This document shows, piece by piece, positions 24,493-32,012 of a stretch of DNA of 55,015 nt. The stretch lies in IMG/VR virus record IMGVR_UViG_3300046411_000570, positions 1 to 55,015 of that record; one strand, written 5' to 3'. Source of the DNA: a virus. Each line of letters starts with the position of its first letter. Positions within the stretch are counted from its first letter, which is position 1. The notes beneath the pieces were generated by a model. The model did not search any database. It had not been told where the DNA came from and saw only the letters and a program-made list of their open reading frames with translations. The position numbers and the translations under genes are program-made.

Positions 24493-26730
24493 ATGTCTTT
24501 TGATTTAAAAGATTTTAAACTAAAGTGGCAAGGACCTTGGAAAGATAGGACTGCTTATTCTAAAAACGATATCGTTTCTTGGAAAGGTAAGTCTTATAGA
24601 TGTATTCAAGATTGTCCTATTGCATATTCAATATCAATAGATGGTTTAGTTAACACTAACAACTATTCTTTTGACCCACCTAGATTGGTTCAAAAATCTT
24701 TTAGACCAGATAATGCAAAATATTGGCAATTATTTTTACGTTCAACAGACGATATTGGCGAATGGGAAATGTGGAGACAATACGAGCCAGGTGAAATGAC
24801 TACGGTTGGTAGAAGAATTTACCAATGTATAAAAAGAACAAGAAAATATAATACTTGGGTTGTAGAACACGACGGAAGAGATTCAGAATATTGGGTGATG
24901 ATTTATGAATCACCTTTTGCATATCCAGATAGAAACAAAGTTGTATCATACACTAACAGAGCTCCTTTAGGGTGGAAATACAATATGGGTAGAAACTCAT
25001 ACGAAAGACAAGCCAACTATACAATGGGTGTAATTGAATCAAATGGTGATTTCGTAGGTCAAGGTGGTAATAACTCTACTGGACAAATGGGATTTGGTGA
25101 CGGTCAAGAAGGAAATTCAAGAATGGGTAGAAGTCGTTATACTGGATTTACTATGGTTGACTGGATGGTTTCTACTGACAATAAAGATTTAACACAAACT
25201 GAACATACAGGTAGAATGGTAACTCCTGATGGTAAGGCACCAAAAGTAATTCAACACGTATCAAGCACAAACTCTAGTTTCTGGCTAATGAATAACGGAG
25301 AAGTTTATTCTGCTGGTGATAACTCAACATACGATTTAGGTCATCACATAGCGGTAACAAATACAACAGATAGATATTATGCAAATAGAGTATCAGCAGA
25401 TGATACGGTAGATTGGTTAGGTGAAACTATACGTTCATTTAACAATACAAAAATTGTAAAAATAGGTTCTTCAGGTCAAGGTCAAAACTCTGAAGGTAAT
25501 CAACAATTTGCATTAGGCGAAGACGGTTCAGTATGGACTTGGGGTAGAAACAATCAAGCACAATTTGGTGGTGGTAACCCAGGAATAAACAACTCAACTG
25601 ACTTTACTGGTGGTTCGCCTTACTCATTTGCTTTCTATTCAGTTAACGTAAAAAGACCTATTAAAATTCCTCAAGAATTTTTTAACAACAAAAGAATCGT
25701 TGATATGTGGGCAGAGGGCTGTACTGAGCCATCATTCCACGCATTAGACGAAGATGGTTGGTTATGGTTCTGGGGTCAATCAGTTCACGGTGGTGCTGGT
25801 GTAGGTTCTAACTCACACACTTCCGAAGGAACATATTACTATTATATTCCTAGAAGAGTTGAAGTAGATTGGAACAAATACGGTGGTATGAAAATGCTAC
25901 AACATTGGGGTTATTCAACTCAATCACACGTAGGTACTTGGGTACTTGATGGCGAAGGCTACTTATGGTACACAGGTTACTATACAAGTGGACAGGCACC
26001 AGGTTTTTATGGATTAGGTGATAACTCAACTAGATATCAGTCTATGTTTAAAAGAGCAGACTTTCATTTAAACGGAGATGTAGATGAATTCTGGTTAGGT
26101 GGTGATGAACATAAATGGATGTACATAAGACAAAAATCAACAGGTATGTTATGGATTTCTGATGGTAACTATGGTACTTATGGTACAAGAGGTTCACGTT
26201 CACAACAAGGTTACTGGTACAACTCTGGTGGTATTCACGGAATGTTCTCTCACGTAAGAGGACCAGCATATACTAAATGGGTTACAGGTCAAAACGAAGG
26301 AAGAGGTGATGGTTCATACATTTATGACTCACCAATTATATTAGATGAAGACGGTAGTTTCTGGTACGGTAATGCTTATGACTATGCATTTACGGCTTCA
26401 GGTCATTCTGATTCACCTAATAACGGTTCTGATGGATATTGGCATATGCCTTCTCAAGGTTTTGAAGATAACTCTACAAACAGACATAGAAAAAGAAGAG
26501 GTGTACAACCAATGAATAGTAGATTAACAGATTTACACTGCTATGGTTACCCTACAGCTCAAAACTATGCATACAGAAATTGGGACGGTAAAATATTCCT
26601 ATCAGGTTATCAACCAAATAACCAAACACACCTATACGAAGGTATGTCTTATAGATATCAGTCAGCAACTGGTTCATCTTGGGGTAGTAATAACTATCGT
26701 GCTCATATGAAATCTCCTCCAGGAGATTAA
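24493..26730 (+). CDS. Fibre with RCC1-like propeller repeats
   Basis: The 745-residue fibre has the shared N-terminal module at residues 9-40 (LKWQGPWKDRTAYSKNDIVS, then WKGKSYRC). RCC1-type repeats run from about 180 to the end: GDFVGQGGNNSTGQMGFG, GEVYSAGDNSTYDLG, GSVWTWGRNNQAQFGGG, GWLWFWGQSVHGGAGVG and YLWYTGYYTSGQ. It lacks the long central region of its two larger relatives, so it is nearly a bare attachment module plus propeller. Likely a receptor-binding or auxiliary fibre. It is the last fibre gene before the bilin cassette. Confidence 0.82.
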   Translation: MSFDLKDFKLKWQGPWKDRTAYSKNDIVSWKGKSYRCIQDCPIAYSISIDGLVNTNNYSFDPPRLVQKSFRPDNAKYWQLFLRSTDDIGEWEMWRQYEPGEMTTVGRRIYQCIKRTRKYNTWVVEHDGRDSEYWVMIYESPFAYPDRNKVVSYTNRAPLGWKYNMGRNSYERQANYTMGVIESNGDFVGQGGNNSTGQMGFGDGQEGNSRMGRSRYTGFTMVDWMVSTDNKDLTQTEHTGRMVTPDGKAPKVIQHVSSTNSSFWLMNNGEVYSAGDNSTYDLGHHIAVTNTTDRYYANRVSADDTVDWLGETIRSFNNTKIVKIGSSGQGQNSEGNQQFALGEDGSVWTWGRNNQAQFGGGNPGINNSTDFTGGSPYSFAFYSVNVKRPIKIPQEFFNNKRIVDMWAEGCTEPSFHALDEDGWLWFWGQSVHGGAGVGSNSHTSEGTYYYYIPRRVEVDWNKYGGMKMLQHWGYSTQSHVGTWVLDGEGYLWYTGYYTSGQAPGFYGLGDNSTRYQSMFKRADFHLNGDVDEFWLGGDEHKWMYIRQKSTGMLWISDGNYGTYGTRGSRSQQGYWYNSGGIHGMFSHVRGPAYTKWVTGQNEGRGDGSYIYDSPIILDEDGSFWYGNAYDYAFTASGHSDSPNNGSDGYWHMPSQGFEDNSTNRHRKRRGVQPMNSRLTDLHCYGYPTAQNYAYRNWDGKIFLSGYQPNNQTHLYEGMSYRYQSATGSSWGSNNYRAHMKSPPGD

Positions 26731-26772
26731 TAAATACTTTATAGTATATTATTATTAACAAAGTGAGTTGAA

Positions 26773-27429
26773 ATGTATAAAACAAATTTAAATCTAAAAA
26801 ATTTTAAAAAGCATAAAGTCTTTTCTGACTTTTCAGATACTTCAATTTATCCTAAAGAACAACAAGCACAATATTGGTGGAATGTTTGGACTTATATTGA
26901 TAGACTTGAAGGTATGATGACAGAAATTGATTTTGAACATTTAAATCAAGGTCCTGAATTATTTAAAATGTGGAAAGATAAGTGGCCGTTTGATTTAACA
27001 CCCGAAATAGGTGGTGCTCCAGCTCACGCAACTTTACCAACACAATTAGATGGTTTTTCATATGTTGGTGAACAATTTAATTTTTATGGTATTAAACAAC
27101 ATAGAGTAGATATACCAAAAGATTGGTTTGATTTACAAGTTGTTTATATTACAATGTTATCTATGTATTCACAATTGTTAAATGTTGATGAAGATATAAA
27201 AGCATTTACATTACCACTATTTAAATACAATCCTAAAAAATTTAAAAGAGTACAAATAAAAGTTGTTAGTGCAATTGTTAATGTATCTGATTTTGTTATT
27301 GCAACACCAGATGTATTTAAAGAAACTATGGAAATGGGCGAATGGCGATTGAAAGAAGCTGATAAACAGATTGGTGCTTGGCAAGAAGGATATCAAATAA
27401 ACGAAGATGGAACAAGAGAAGAAATATAG
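26773..27429 (+). CDS. Unknown protein, first gene of the ho1-pcyX cassette
   Basis: The 218-residue soluble protein is not recognised. It is rich in Trp, Phe and Tyr (QYWWNVWTYIDR; KMWKDKWPFDL) and appears alpha/beta. It has a His/Pro segment (APAHATLPTQLDG) and QHRVDIPKDWFDLQVVYI, but no cysteine pair, heme motif, ferredoxin motif or signal peptide. Its 3' end overlaps the heme-oxygenase start by 23 bases, so both are translated from one message. The upstream gap has only a weak late-box variant (AATAAATA near 26729) and an AAGTGAG ribosome site. A role in bilin handling or in supplying electrons is conceivable but rests on adjacency only; it could equally be a virion-region protein. Confidence 0.6.
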   Translation: MYKTNLNLKNFKKHKVFSDFSDTSIYPKEQQAQYWWNVWTYIDRLEGMMTEIDFEHLNQGPELFKMWKDKWPFDLTPEIGGAPAHATLPTQLDGFSYVGEQFNFYGIKQHRVDIPKDWFDLQVVYITMLSMYSQLLNVDEDIKAFTLPLFKYNPKKFKRVQIKVVSAIVNVSDFVIATPDVFKETMEMGEWRLKEADKQIGAWQEGYQINEDGTREEI

Positions 27430-28009
27430 AATAAAAGACCTGACTTGGGAGTATCATAAAAATGCTGAAAGGCAACAATTTGTGGGACTTTTATTATCAG
27501 GTAATATTGACGAAAAATTATATGCAACTTATTTGTATAATCAGTTAATTTGTTATGGTAAATTAGAAGAATATTGTTTAGAAAGTTCTTTGTTTATGGA
27601 TACAAAATCTTTACCAAGAGCACCTCATATTTTCTATGATTATAAGGCTTTATGGGGCGATACAGATAATCCTCCTATTGAAACAGAAAGCACAAAAGCA
27701 TACGTTAAACATTTAGATACTATTAGAGGTGAAAACGAAAAACTATATGCTCACGTTTATGTTAGACATTTAGGTGATTTATCTGGTGGTCAAATGATTA
27801 TGAAGAAAACGCCGGGACCTAATAGATATTATATTTTTAAACACGGTGAAATTAAAGAATATAAAAGAATAGTAAAAGAAAGAGTTGAAAGTTATTTAAA
27901 TTTATATGAAGTAAATGTATTGCCTGAAGCAATATATTGTTTTGAAAACGCAACAAAATTATTTAAGGAAATGTATGATTTGGGACAGACTAATCAAGTG
28001 GCAAAATGA
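27407..28009 (+). CDS. ho1: Heme oxygenase (biliverdin-forming)
   Basis: The 200-residue protein is a canonical HO-1-type enzyme. The N-terminal proximal heme ligand is His17 in WEYHKNAER. The distal-helix signature VRHLGDLSGGQMI spans residues 119-131, with GDLSGG at 123-128. Helical spacing and length (200 against 210-240 in cyanobacteria) fit. It opens heme to biliverdin IXalpha, CO and iron using oxygen and reduced ferredoxin. The ATG at 27407 lies inside the upstream gene, and the pcyX start lies 35 bases before the ho1 stop, so the three form a coupled cassette. No ferredoxin gene is in the window, so host reductant is expected. Confidence 0.95.
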   Translation: MEQEKKYRIKDLTWEYHKNAERQQFVGLLLSGNIDEKLYATYLYNQLICYGKLEEYCLESSLFMDTKSLPRAPHIFYDYKALWGDTDNPPIETESTKAYVKHLDTIRGENEKLYAHVYVRHLGDLSGGQMIMKKTPGPNRYYIFKHGEIKEYKRIVKERVESYLNLYEVNVLPEAIYCFENATKLFKEMYDLGQTNQVAK

Positions 28010-28679
28010 GACTATTGAAGTCTTAAATAAAAATCTGGTTGAATATGATGAACCAGGTATGGAAAGATTCAATGATGAAAAGTTAGGCTGGGTTAATAGA
28101 ACCTGGAATAATAGATATATTAGAAGAGCTCATTTAGATGTTGTTGATGTAAGAGAATCTAAAGGTTTATGGATGGCTCATCTATGCCTTTTTCCTATGT
28201 TAACTAATGGTGGACCGATTTATGGTTTTGATATCATTGCAGGTCAAAAAAAGGTAACAGGTGCTTTTCACGATTTTAGTCCATTATTACAAAAAGACCA
28301 CCCATTAACAAAGTGGTTTATAGAAGAAAATAAATGGTACAAACCTAGCAAAGAGAGAGAATTACCAGATTGGGCAAAGGCTATTTTTAGTGGTGGAATG
28401 ATAGCCGCTGGTAATGTAAGAGAAGAAGATGAATTAAATAAAATTTGTAATATGGCTGTTTCTAATTTAAATAATTATATAGATAAAATTAGAAATCACG
28501 AAGGTGAAGCAGAAATGAAAGATGTAATTAAAGCACAAAATTACTATTCTGAACACCAACAAAAGAATCCACATACACCTAGAGTTATGCAATCTCTTGG
28601 TTTACCAGATGAAGATATTAAATTATTCTGTTCCGACAACCTATTCCCGATAGTGTCAGAAAACCAACCCTATCTGTAA
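27975..28679 (+). CDS. pcyX: Ferredoxin-dependent bilin reductase, PcyA/PcyX type
   Basis: The 234-residue protein matches the HY2/FDBR family and is closer to PcyA than to PebS. Manual alignment to PcyA: AHLD gives Asp55 where PcyA has catalytic Glu76; WMAHLCLFP gives His69 (PcyA His88); PIYGFDIIAG gives Asp86 (PcyA Asp105). ELPDWAKAIFSGG and NYYSEHQQKNPHTPRV are further family blocks. PcyX enzymes from uncultured oceanic phages reduce biliverdin to phycoerythrobilin; that product is predicted here, not shown. The first in-frame ATG is 27915, but ATG 27975 follows AAGGAA and begins where family similarity starts, so I chose it. It overlaps ho1 by 35 bases. Confidence 0.88.
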   Translation: MIWDRLIKWQNETIEVLNKNLVEYDEPGMERFNDEKLGWVNRTWNNRYIRRAHLDVVDVRESKGLWMAHLCLFPMLTNGGPIYGFDIIAGQKKVTGAFHDFSPLLQKDHPLTKWFIEENKWYKPSKERELPDWAKAIFSGGMIAAGNVREEDELNKICNMAVSNLNNYIDKIRNHEGEAEMKDVIKAQNYYSEHQQKNPHTPRVMQSLGLPDEDIKLFCSDNLFPIVSENQPYL

Positions 28680-28686
28680 TAACTAT

Positions 28687-28694
28687 TATAAATA
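28687..28694 (+). promoter_or_regulatory. T4-type late promoter box before gp13
   Basis: Exact TATAAATA just after the pcyX stop, 20 bases before the gp13 ATG (28715), with AAAGGT as ribosome site. It separates the bilin cassette from the neck genes. Confidence 0.72.
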
Positions 28695-28714
28695 TACCAG
28701 AAAAGGTATAACAA

Positions 28715-29521
28715 ATGGCAGAACCAGCAACAAGAGAGAATTTAAAACAATATGCTTTAAGAGCATTAGGTAAGCCTGTAATTGAAATAAACGCAGATGA
28801 TGACCAACTTGAAGATAGAATTGATGAGGCATTACAATACTTTGCTCAATACCATTATGATGGTGTAAAAAGAACATATTTAAAATATCAATATACACAA
28901 GCGGATAAAGATAGAATGACAACTGATTCTACTGAATCAGCTACAGCTGACTCTGTGACTACTAGTTGGAAAGAAGGACAAAATTTTCTATCAATACCTA
29001 GTTCTATTATATCTATTATTAATATCTTTCCGTTTTCAAATAAAGGTAATCTAAATCTATTTGATGTTAGATATCAATTAAGATTAAATGATTTGTATGA
29101 TTTTTCATCCACATCAATTGTTAACTATGATGTTGTATTAAGACATTTAGATTTTTTAGACCACATTTTAGTTGGTGAAAAACCTATGAGATTTAATCAA
29201 CACGAAAATAAATTGTATGTTGATATGGATTGGAAAAATGATTTACAAGTAGGTGAATATCTTGTAATTGAAGCATATAGAAAATTAGACCCAGCAACAA
29301 ATACGGATGTGTTTAACGATATATTTTTAAAAAGATATGTGACTGCTTTATTTAAAAAACAATGGGGTGCTAATCTATCAAAATTTGGTGGTGTACAAAT
29401 GATAGGTGGTGTCACATTAAACGGTCAACAAATATATATGGATGCTATTAGTGATATAGAAAAATTAGAGTTAGAGATAAGAAGTTCATTTGAATTAAAT
29501 CCAGCAATGATGATAGGGTAA
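28715..29521 (+). CDS. gp13: Neck protein gp13
   Basis: The 268-residue protein is recognised as the T4-type head-completion/neck protein gp13. It opens with a helical segment ENLKQYALRALGKPVIEINA, followed by DDDQLEDRIDEALQYFAQYH, the signature of this family in marine T4-like phages. T4 gp13 is about 309 residues. It forms the ring under the portal with gp14. It is first in the gp13-gp14-gp15-gp16-gp17 run, behind its own late promoter. The order alone supports the assignment. Confidence 0.88.
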   Translation: MAEPATRENLKQYALRALGKPVIEINADDDQLEDRIDEALQYFAQYHYDGVKRTYLKYQYTQADKDRMTTDSTESATADSVTTSWKEGQNFLSIPSSIISIINIFPFSNKGNLNLFDVRYQLRLNDLYDFSSTSIVNYDVVLRHLDFLDHILVGEKPMRFNQHENKLYVDMDWKNDLQVGEYLVIEAYRKLDPATNTDVFNDIFLKRYVTALFKKQWGANLSKFGGVQMIGGVTLNGQQIYMDAISDIEKLELEIRSSFELNPAMMIG

Positions 29522-29528
29522 GTGACTT

Positions 29529-30350
29529 ATGGCTATCAATCACTATTTTCAAGGCGGCAAAGGGATTGGGAATAATGCCGAAAAAGTATTACACGAAAAC
29601 CTAATCATTGAAGGATTAAAAATATACGGTCAAGACGTATATTACCTACCAAGAACATTAGTCAATAGAGATTTAGTTTTAGGCGAAGACACTACAAGTC
29701 GTTTTGATGACTCGTATATGATTGAAATGTATTTTGAAACAACTGAAGGCTTTGCTGGTGAACAAGAATTAATTAATAAATTTGGTTTAGAAATAAGAGA
29801 AGATACAACATTAGTTGTTTCTAAACGTAGATTTGAGGAACACGTTGCAAGTAAGGCTAATTTAATTGCAGTTGGCAGACCAAATGAAGGTGATATAATC
29901 TATTTACCTTTGATGAATTCATTTTTTGAAATCAAGTTTGTAGAAGACCAAGAGCCATTTTTCCAATTAGGAAATTTACCTGTTTATAAATTAAGAGTAT
30001 CAAGATTTGAATACTCTAACGAAGAAATTAATACAGGACAAGATTTACTTGACCAAGCTGAAGACAAATATACCCTTAACACTTTAAATCATAAACTATC
30101 ATTAGAATCAGGTCAAGTAGCATTAACAGGTGATGGTTCAATTGAATTAGAAGATTACTTTGATTATTCAACTGGTCAGAAATCTTTATTGATGTTAGAG
30201 ACATATTCTGGTACTGATAATATTGCCACACAAAGTCCTTATGCTAGTAATTTAGACTTAAATTCTGAAGCAGGTTATGATACAGCTGGTACAGCTGATG
30301 ATATATTAGACTTTACAGAAAGAAACCCTTTCGGAGAGGTAGATGAATAA
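29529..30350 (+). CDS. gp14: Neck protein gp14
   Basis: The 273-residue protein starts MAINHYFQGGKGIGNNAEK and continues with YGQDVYYLPRTLVNRDLVLG and SRFDDSYMIEMY, typical of gp14 neck proteins of marine T4-like phages (T4 gp14 about 256 residues). It binds gp13 to complete the neck and seal the packaged head before tail joining. It lies seven bases after gp13; its TAA overlaps the ATG of the next small gene by one base. Confidence 0.9.
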   Translation: MAINHYFQGGKGIGNNAEKVLHENLIIEGLKIYGQDVYYLPRTLVNRDLVLGEDTTSRFDDSYMIEMYFETTEGFAGEQELINKFGLEIREDTTLVVSKRRFEEHVASKANLIAVGRPNEGDIIYLPLMNSFFEIKFVEDQEPFFQLGNLPVYKLRVSRFEYSNEEINTGQDLLDQAEDKYTLNTLNHKLSLESGQVALTGDGSIELEDYFDYSTGQKSLLMLETYSGTDNIATQSPYASNLDLNSEAGYDTAGTADDILDFTERNPFGEVDE

Positions 30351-30517
30351 TGGATAGAGATAGAACAAAACAATTAGTAGAACATACTAATAAAATTAAT
30401 TTAAAGAAAAAAGAATTGGAACTATCTAAATCTTTAAGACAAGAAGTAGAGATAGGTGCTACAGGCACACAAAGATATAGAATTAAAAACGGACCTAATA
30501 AAGGTAAAGTATTATAA
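30350..30517 (+). CDS. Small basic protein between gp14 and gp15
   Basis: This 55-codon gene is easily missed. Its ATG shares one base with the gp14 stop and its TAA shares one base with the gp15 start (TAATG). The product (MDRDRTKQLVEHTNKINLKK...) is a charged helix of about 35 residues followed by a short basic beta-like tail (GTQRYRIKNGPNKGKVL). The stop-start fusion on both sides, in the same frame context as the neck genes, argues it is real. Function unknown; a small neck or assembly factor is possible by position. Confidence 0.7.
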   Translation: MDRDRTKQLVEHTNKINLKKKELELSKSLRQEVEIGATGTQRYRIKNGPNKGKVL

Positions 30518-31323
30518 TGTTTGGAACACACTTTTACAATCAAGGTATGAGAAAATTAACAATTGCTTTTGGTCAATTGTTTAATAATATTATAGTACAA
30601 AATACAAGTAGCACAGGTGCTGTCACAAAGAGATATAGAGTACCTTTAGCATATGCACCAAAAGAAAAATTTTTAGTTAGATTAGATGAACAAGCTAATT
30701 TAGAAAGTAGAGAATTTGCACAAAAACTTCCTAGAATGGGATTTGAAATGACTGGTTTGGCTTATGACCCTAGTAGAAAGTTAAATAAAATGCAAAAGTT
30801 TAGACAGGTAAAATCAGGCGAAAATGGTAAAGTTTTAAACTTTAATTACACACCTGTTCCGTACAATGTAAGTTATACCTTAAACATTTTTACAGCAACA
30901 GCAGAAAACGGATTAATTATTGTAGAACAAATTTTACCATTTTTCCAACCTGATTATACGGTAACAATTAATATGGTACCTGAATTAAATATAAAAAGAG
31001 ACGTACCAATAATTTTAAATAATGTTGCTTATGAAGATAGTTATGACGGTAGTTTTACTACAAGAAGAGCCGTAATATATACTTTAAATTTTACAGCAAA
31101 AACTTATTTATTCGGACCAATGACTAATCAAAAAGTTATTAAAGAAGTACAAGATGATTTATATACAGATATTAATAAGCCACCATCAACAAGAGAGGAA
31201 AGGATTATTGTGACACCAAATCCTGCTACTGCTGACGCAGATGATGATTTTGGATTTACTACACAAATTTTAAATTTTAGTGACGGTAAAAATTATAATC
31301 CGGTAACAGATACAGATGAGTAA
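30517..31323 (+). CDS. gp15: Tail sheath stabiliser/completion protein gp15
   Basis: The 268-residue protein is gp15 by sequence and place: MFGTHFYNQGMRKLTIAFGQ at the start, VPLAYAPKEKFLVRLDEQ after it, and a C-terminal acidic tail. T4 gp15 is about 272 residues. It forms the hexameric cap at the top of the contracted-type tail that joins the neck. It is translationally fused by TAATG to the small gene before it and overlaps gp16 by eight bases. Confidence 0.92.
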   Translation: MFGTHFYNQGMRKLTIAFGQLFNNIIVQNTSSTGAVTKRYRVPLAYAPKEKFLVRLDEQANLESREFAQKLPRMGFEMTGLAYDPSRKLNKMQKFRQVKSGENGKVLNFNYTPVPYNVSYTLNIFTATAENGLIIVEQILPFFQPDYTVTINMVPELNIKRDVPIILNNVAYEDSYDGSFTTRRAVIYTLNFTAKTYLFGPMTNQKVIKEVQDDLYTDINKPPSTREERIIVTPNPATADADDDFGFTTQILNFSDGKNYNPVTDTDE

Positions 31324-31783
31324 ACTTGAAGATAACGTAAATGAAATTTTAGGAATTGAAAAGAAAACTGAAGTTGCTATAAAAGACTTTGAGCAACCAG
31401 CTCCTGTTCCTAGAAAAGTAGATGAAAATAAAAATGATATTGATAATGATTATGTAAATAGTAGAGATAATTATTATAATCTAATAGATAAAGGTAATCA
31501 AGCCATTGAAGGTATATTAGATATTGCAAAAGAAGGCCAACACCCTAGAGCATATGAAGTTGCAGGTCAATTGATTGGTCAAGTTGCACAAACGGTAGAT
31601 AAATTACAAGACTTGCAGAAAAAATTAAAAGATTTAAAAGAAGTACCTAACAAAACAAGTGCTAATATTAAAAATGCTTTGTTTGTTGGTTCAACGGCAG
31701 AATTACAAAAGATGTTAAAAAAAGATGAAGTTATTGAAGGCGAAAGCACAACAGCAACCGAAGATAATACTGGAAATAAGTAA
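31316..31783 (+). CDS. gp16: Small terminase subunit gp16
   Basis: The 155-residue protein has the T4 gp16 pattern: a flexible acidic N-terminus with EILGI, then a long helical pair (NLIDKGNQAIEGILDIAKEG and AGQLIGQVAQTVDKLQDLQK) that makes the oligomerisation core, and an acidic tail. T4 gp16 is about 164 residues. It recognises concatemeric DNA and regulates gp17. It lies between gp15 and gp17, as in T4, and overlaps gp15 by eight bases. Confidence 0.9.
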   Translation: MSKLEDNVNEILGIEKKTEVAIKDFEQPAPVPRKVDENKNDIDNDYVNSRDNYYNLIDKGNQAIEGILDIAKEGQHPRAYEVAGQLIGQVAQTVDKLQDLQKKLKDLKEVPNKTSANIKNALFVGSTAELQKMLKKDEVIEGESTTATEDNTGNK

Positions 31784-31802
31784 AATCCATTATATCAAAT
31801 CT

Positions 31803-32012
31803 ATGACACCATTGCCAGAGTTAATGGCTGGTGAGGAGTTGCAGAATCCTATTGAAGTAAGACAACATCACTATTCTTTGACACCTAGAAAAGGTGTTGG
31901 TGGTGTACCTTATGAAGAAAAACATTATAGTGTTTTTAGAGGTAGTCAAAGGGTACAAGCAGCTTTAAAGTTAGGTTATACACATATAGAGGCAGTAGTA
32001 ATAAATGAGTGA
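31803..32012 (+). CDS. Small ParB-like domain protein between gp16 and gp17
   Basis: The product has NPIEVRQHHYSLTPRKG and YSVFRGSQRVQAALKLGYTH, the conserved core of ParB-like (sulfiredoxin-fold) proteins: a short Arg-containing strand, then an R-G-x-x-R-x-x-A-x-x-x-G motif. I used ATG 31803. The frame is open upstream to ATG 31725, and the segment ISKIHYIKS before ATG 31803 looks like a first ParB strand, so a longer or non-ATG start is possible. No Shine-Dalgarno supports either. It overlaps gp17 by eight bases. DNA binding or packaging help is inferred from position only. Confidence 0.6.
   Translation: MTPLPELMAGEELQNPIEVRQHHYSLTPRKGVGGVPYEEKHYSVFRGSQRVQAALKLGYTHIEAVVINE

Noticed and set aside
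26729-26736. AATAAATA before the bilin cassette as a firm late promoter
   Set aside because: It differs from the consensus and overlaps a stop codon; kept only as a weak possibility in the gene entry.
27915-27974. Starting the bilin reductase at ATG 27915
   Set aside because: The extra 20 residues lie within ho1 and do not resemble the family; ATG 27975 follows AAGGAA.
31725-31802. Extending the ParB-like gene to the ATG at 31725
   Set aside because: It would overlap gp16 by 59 bases with no ribosome site and a poor-looking N-terminus; noted as an alternative only.
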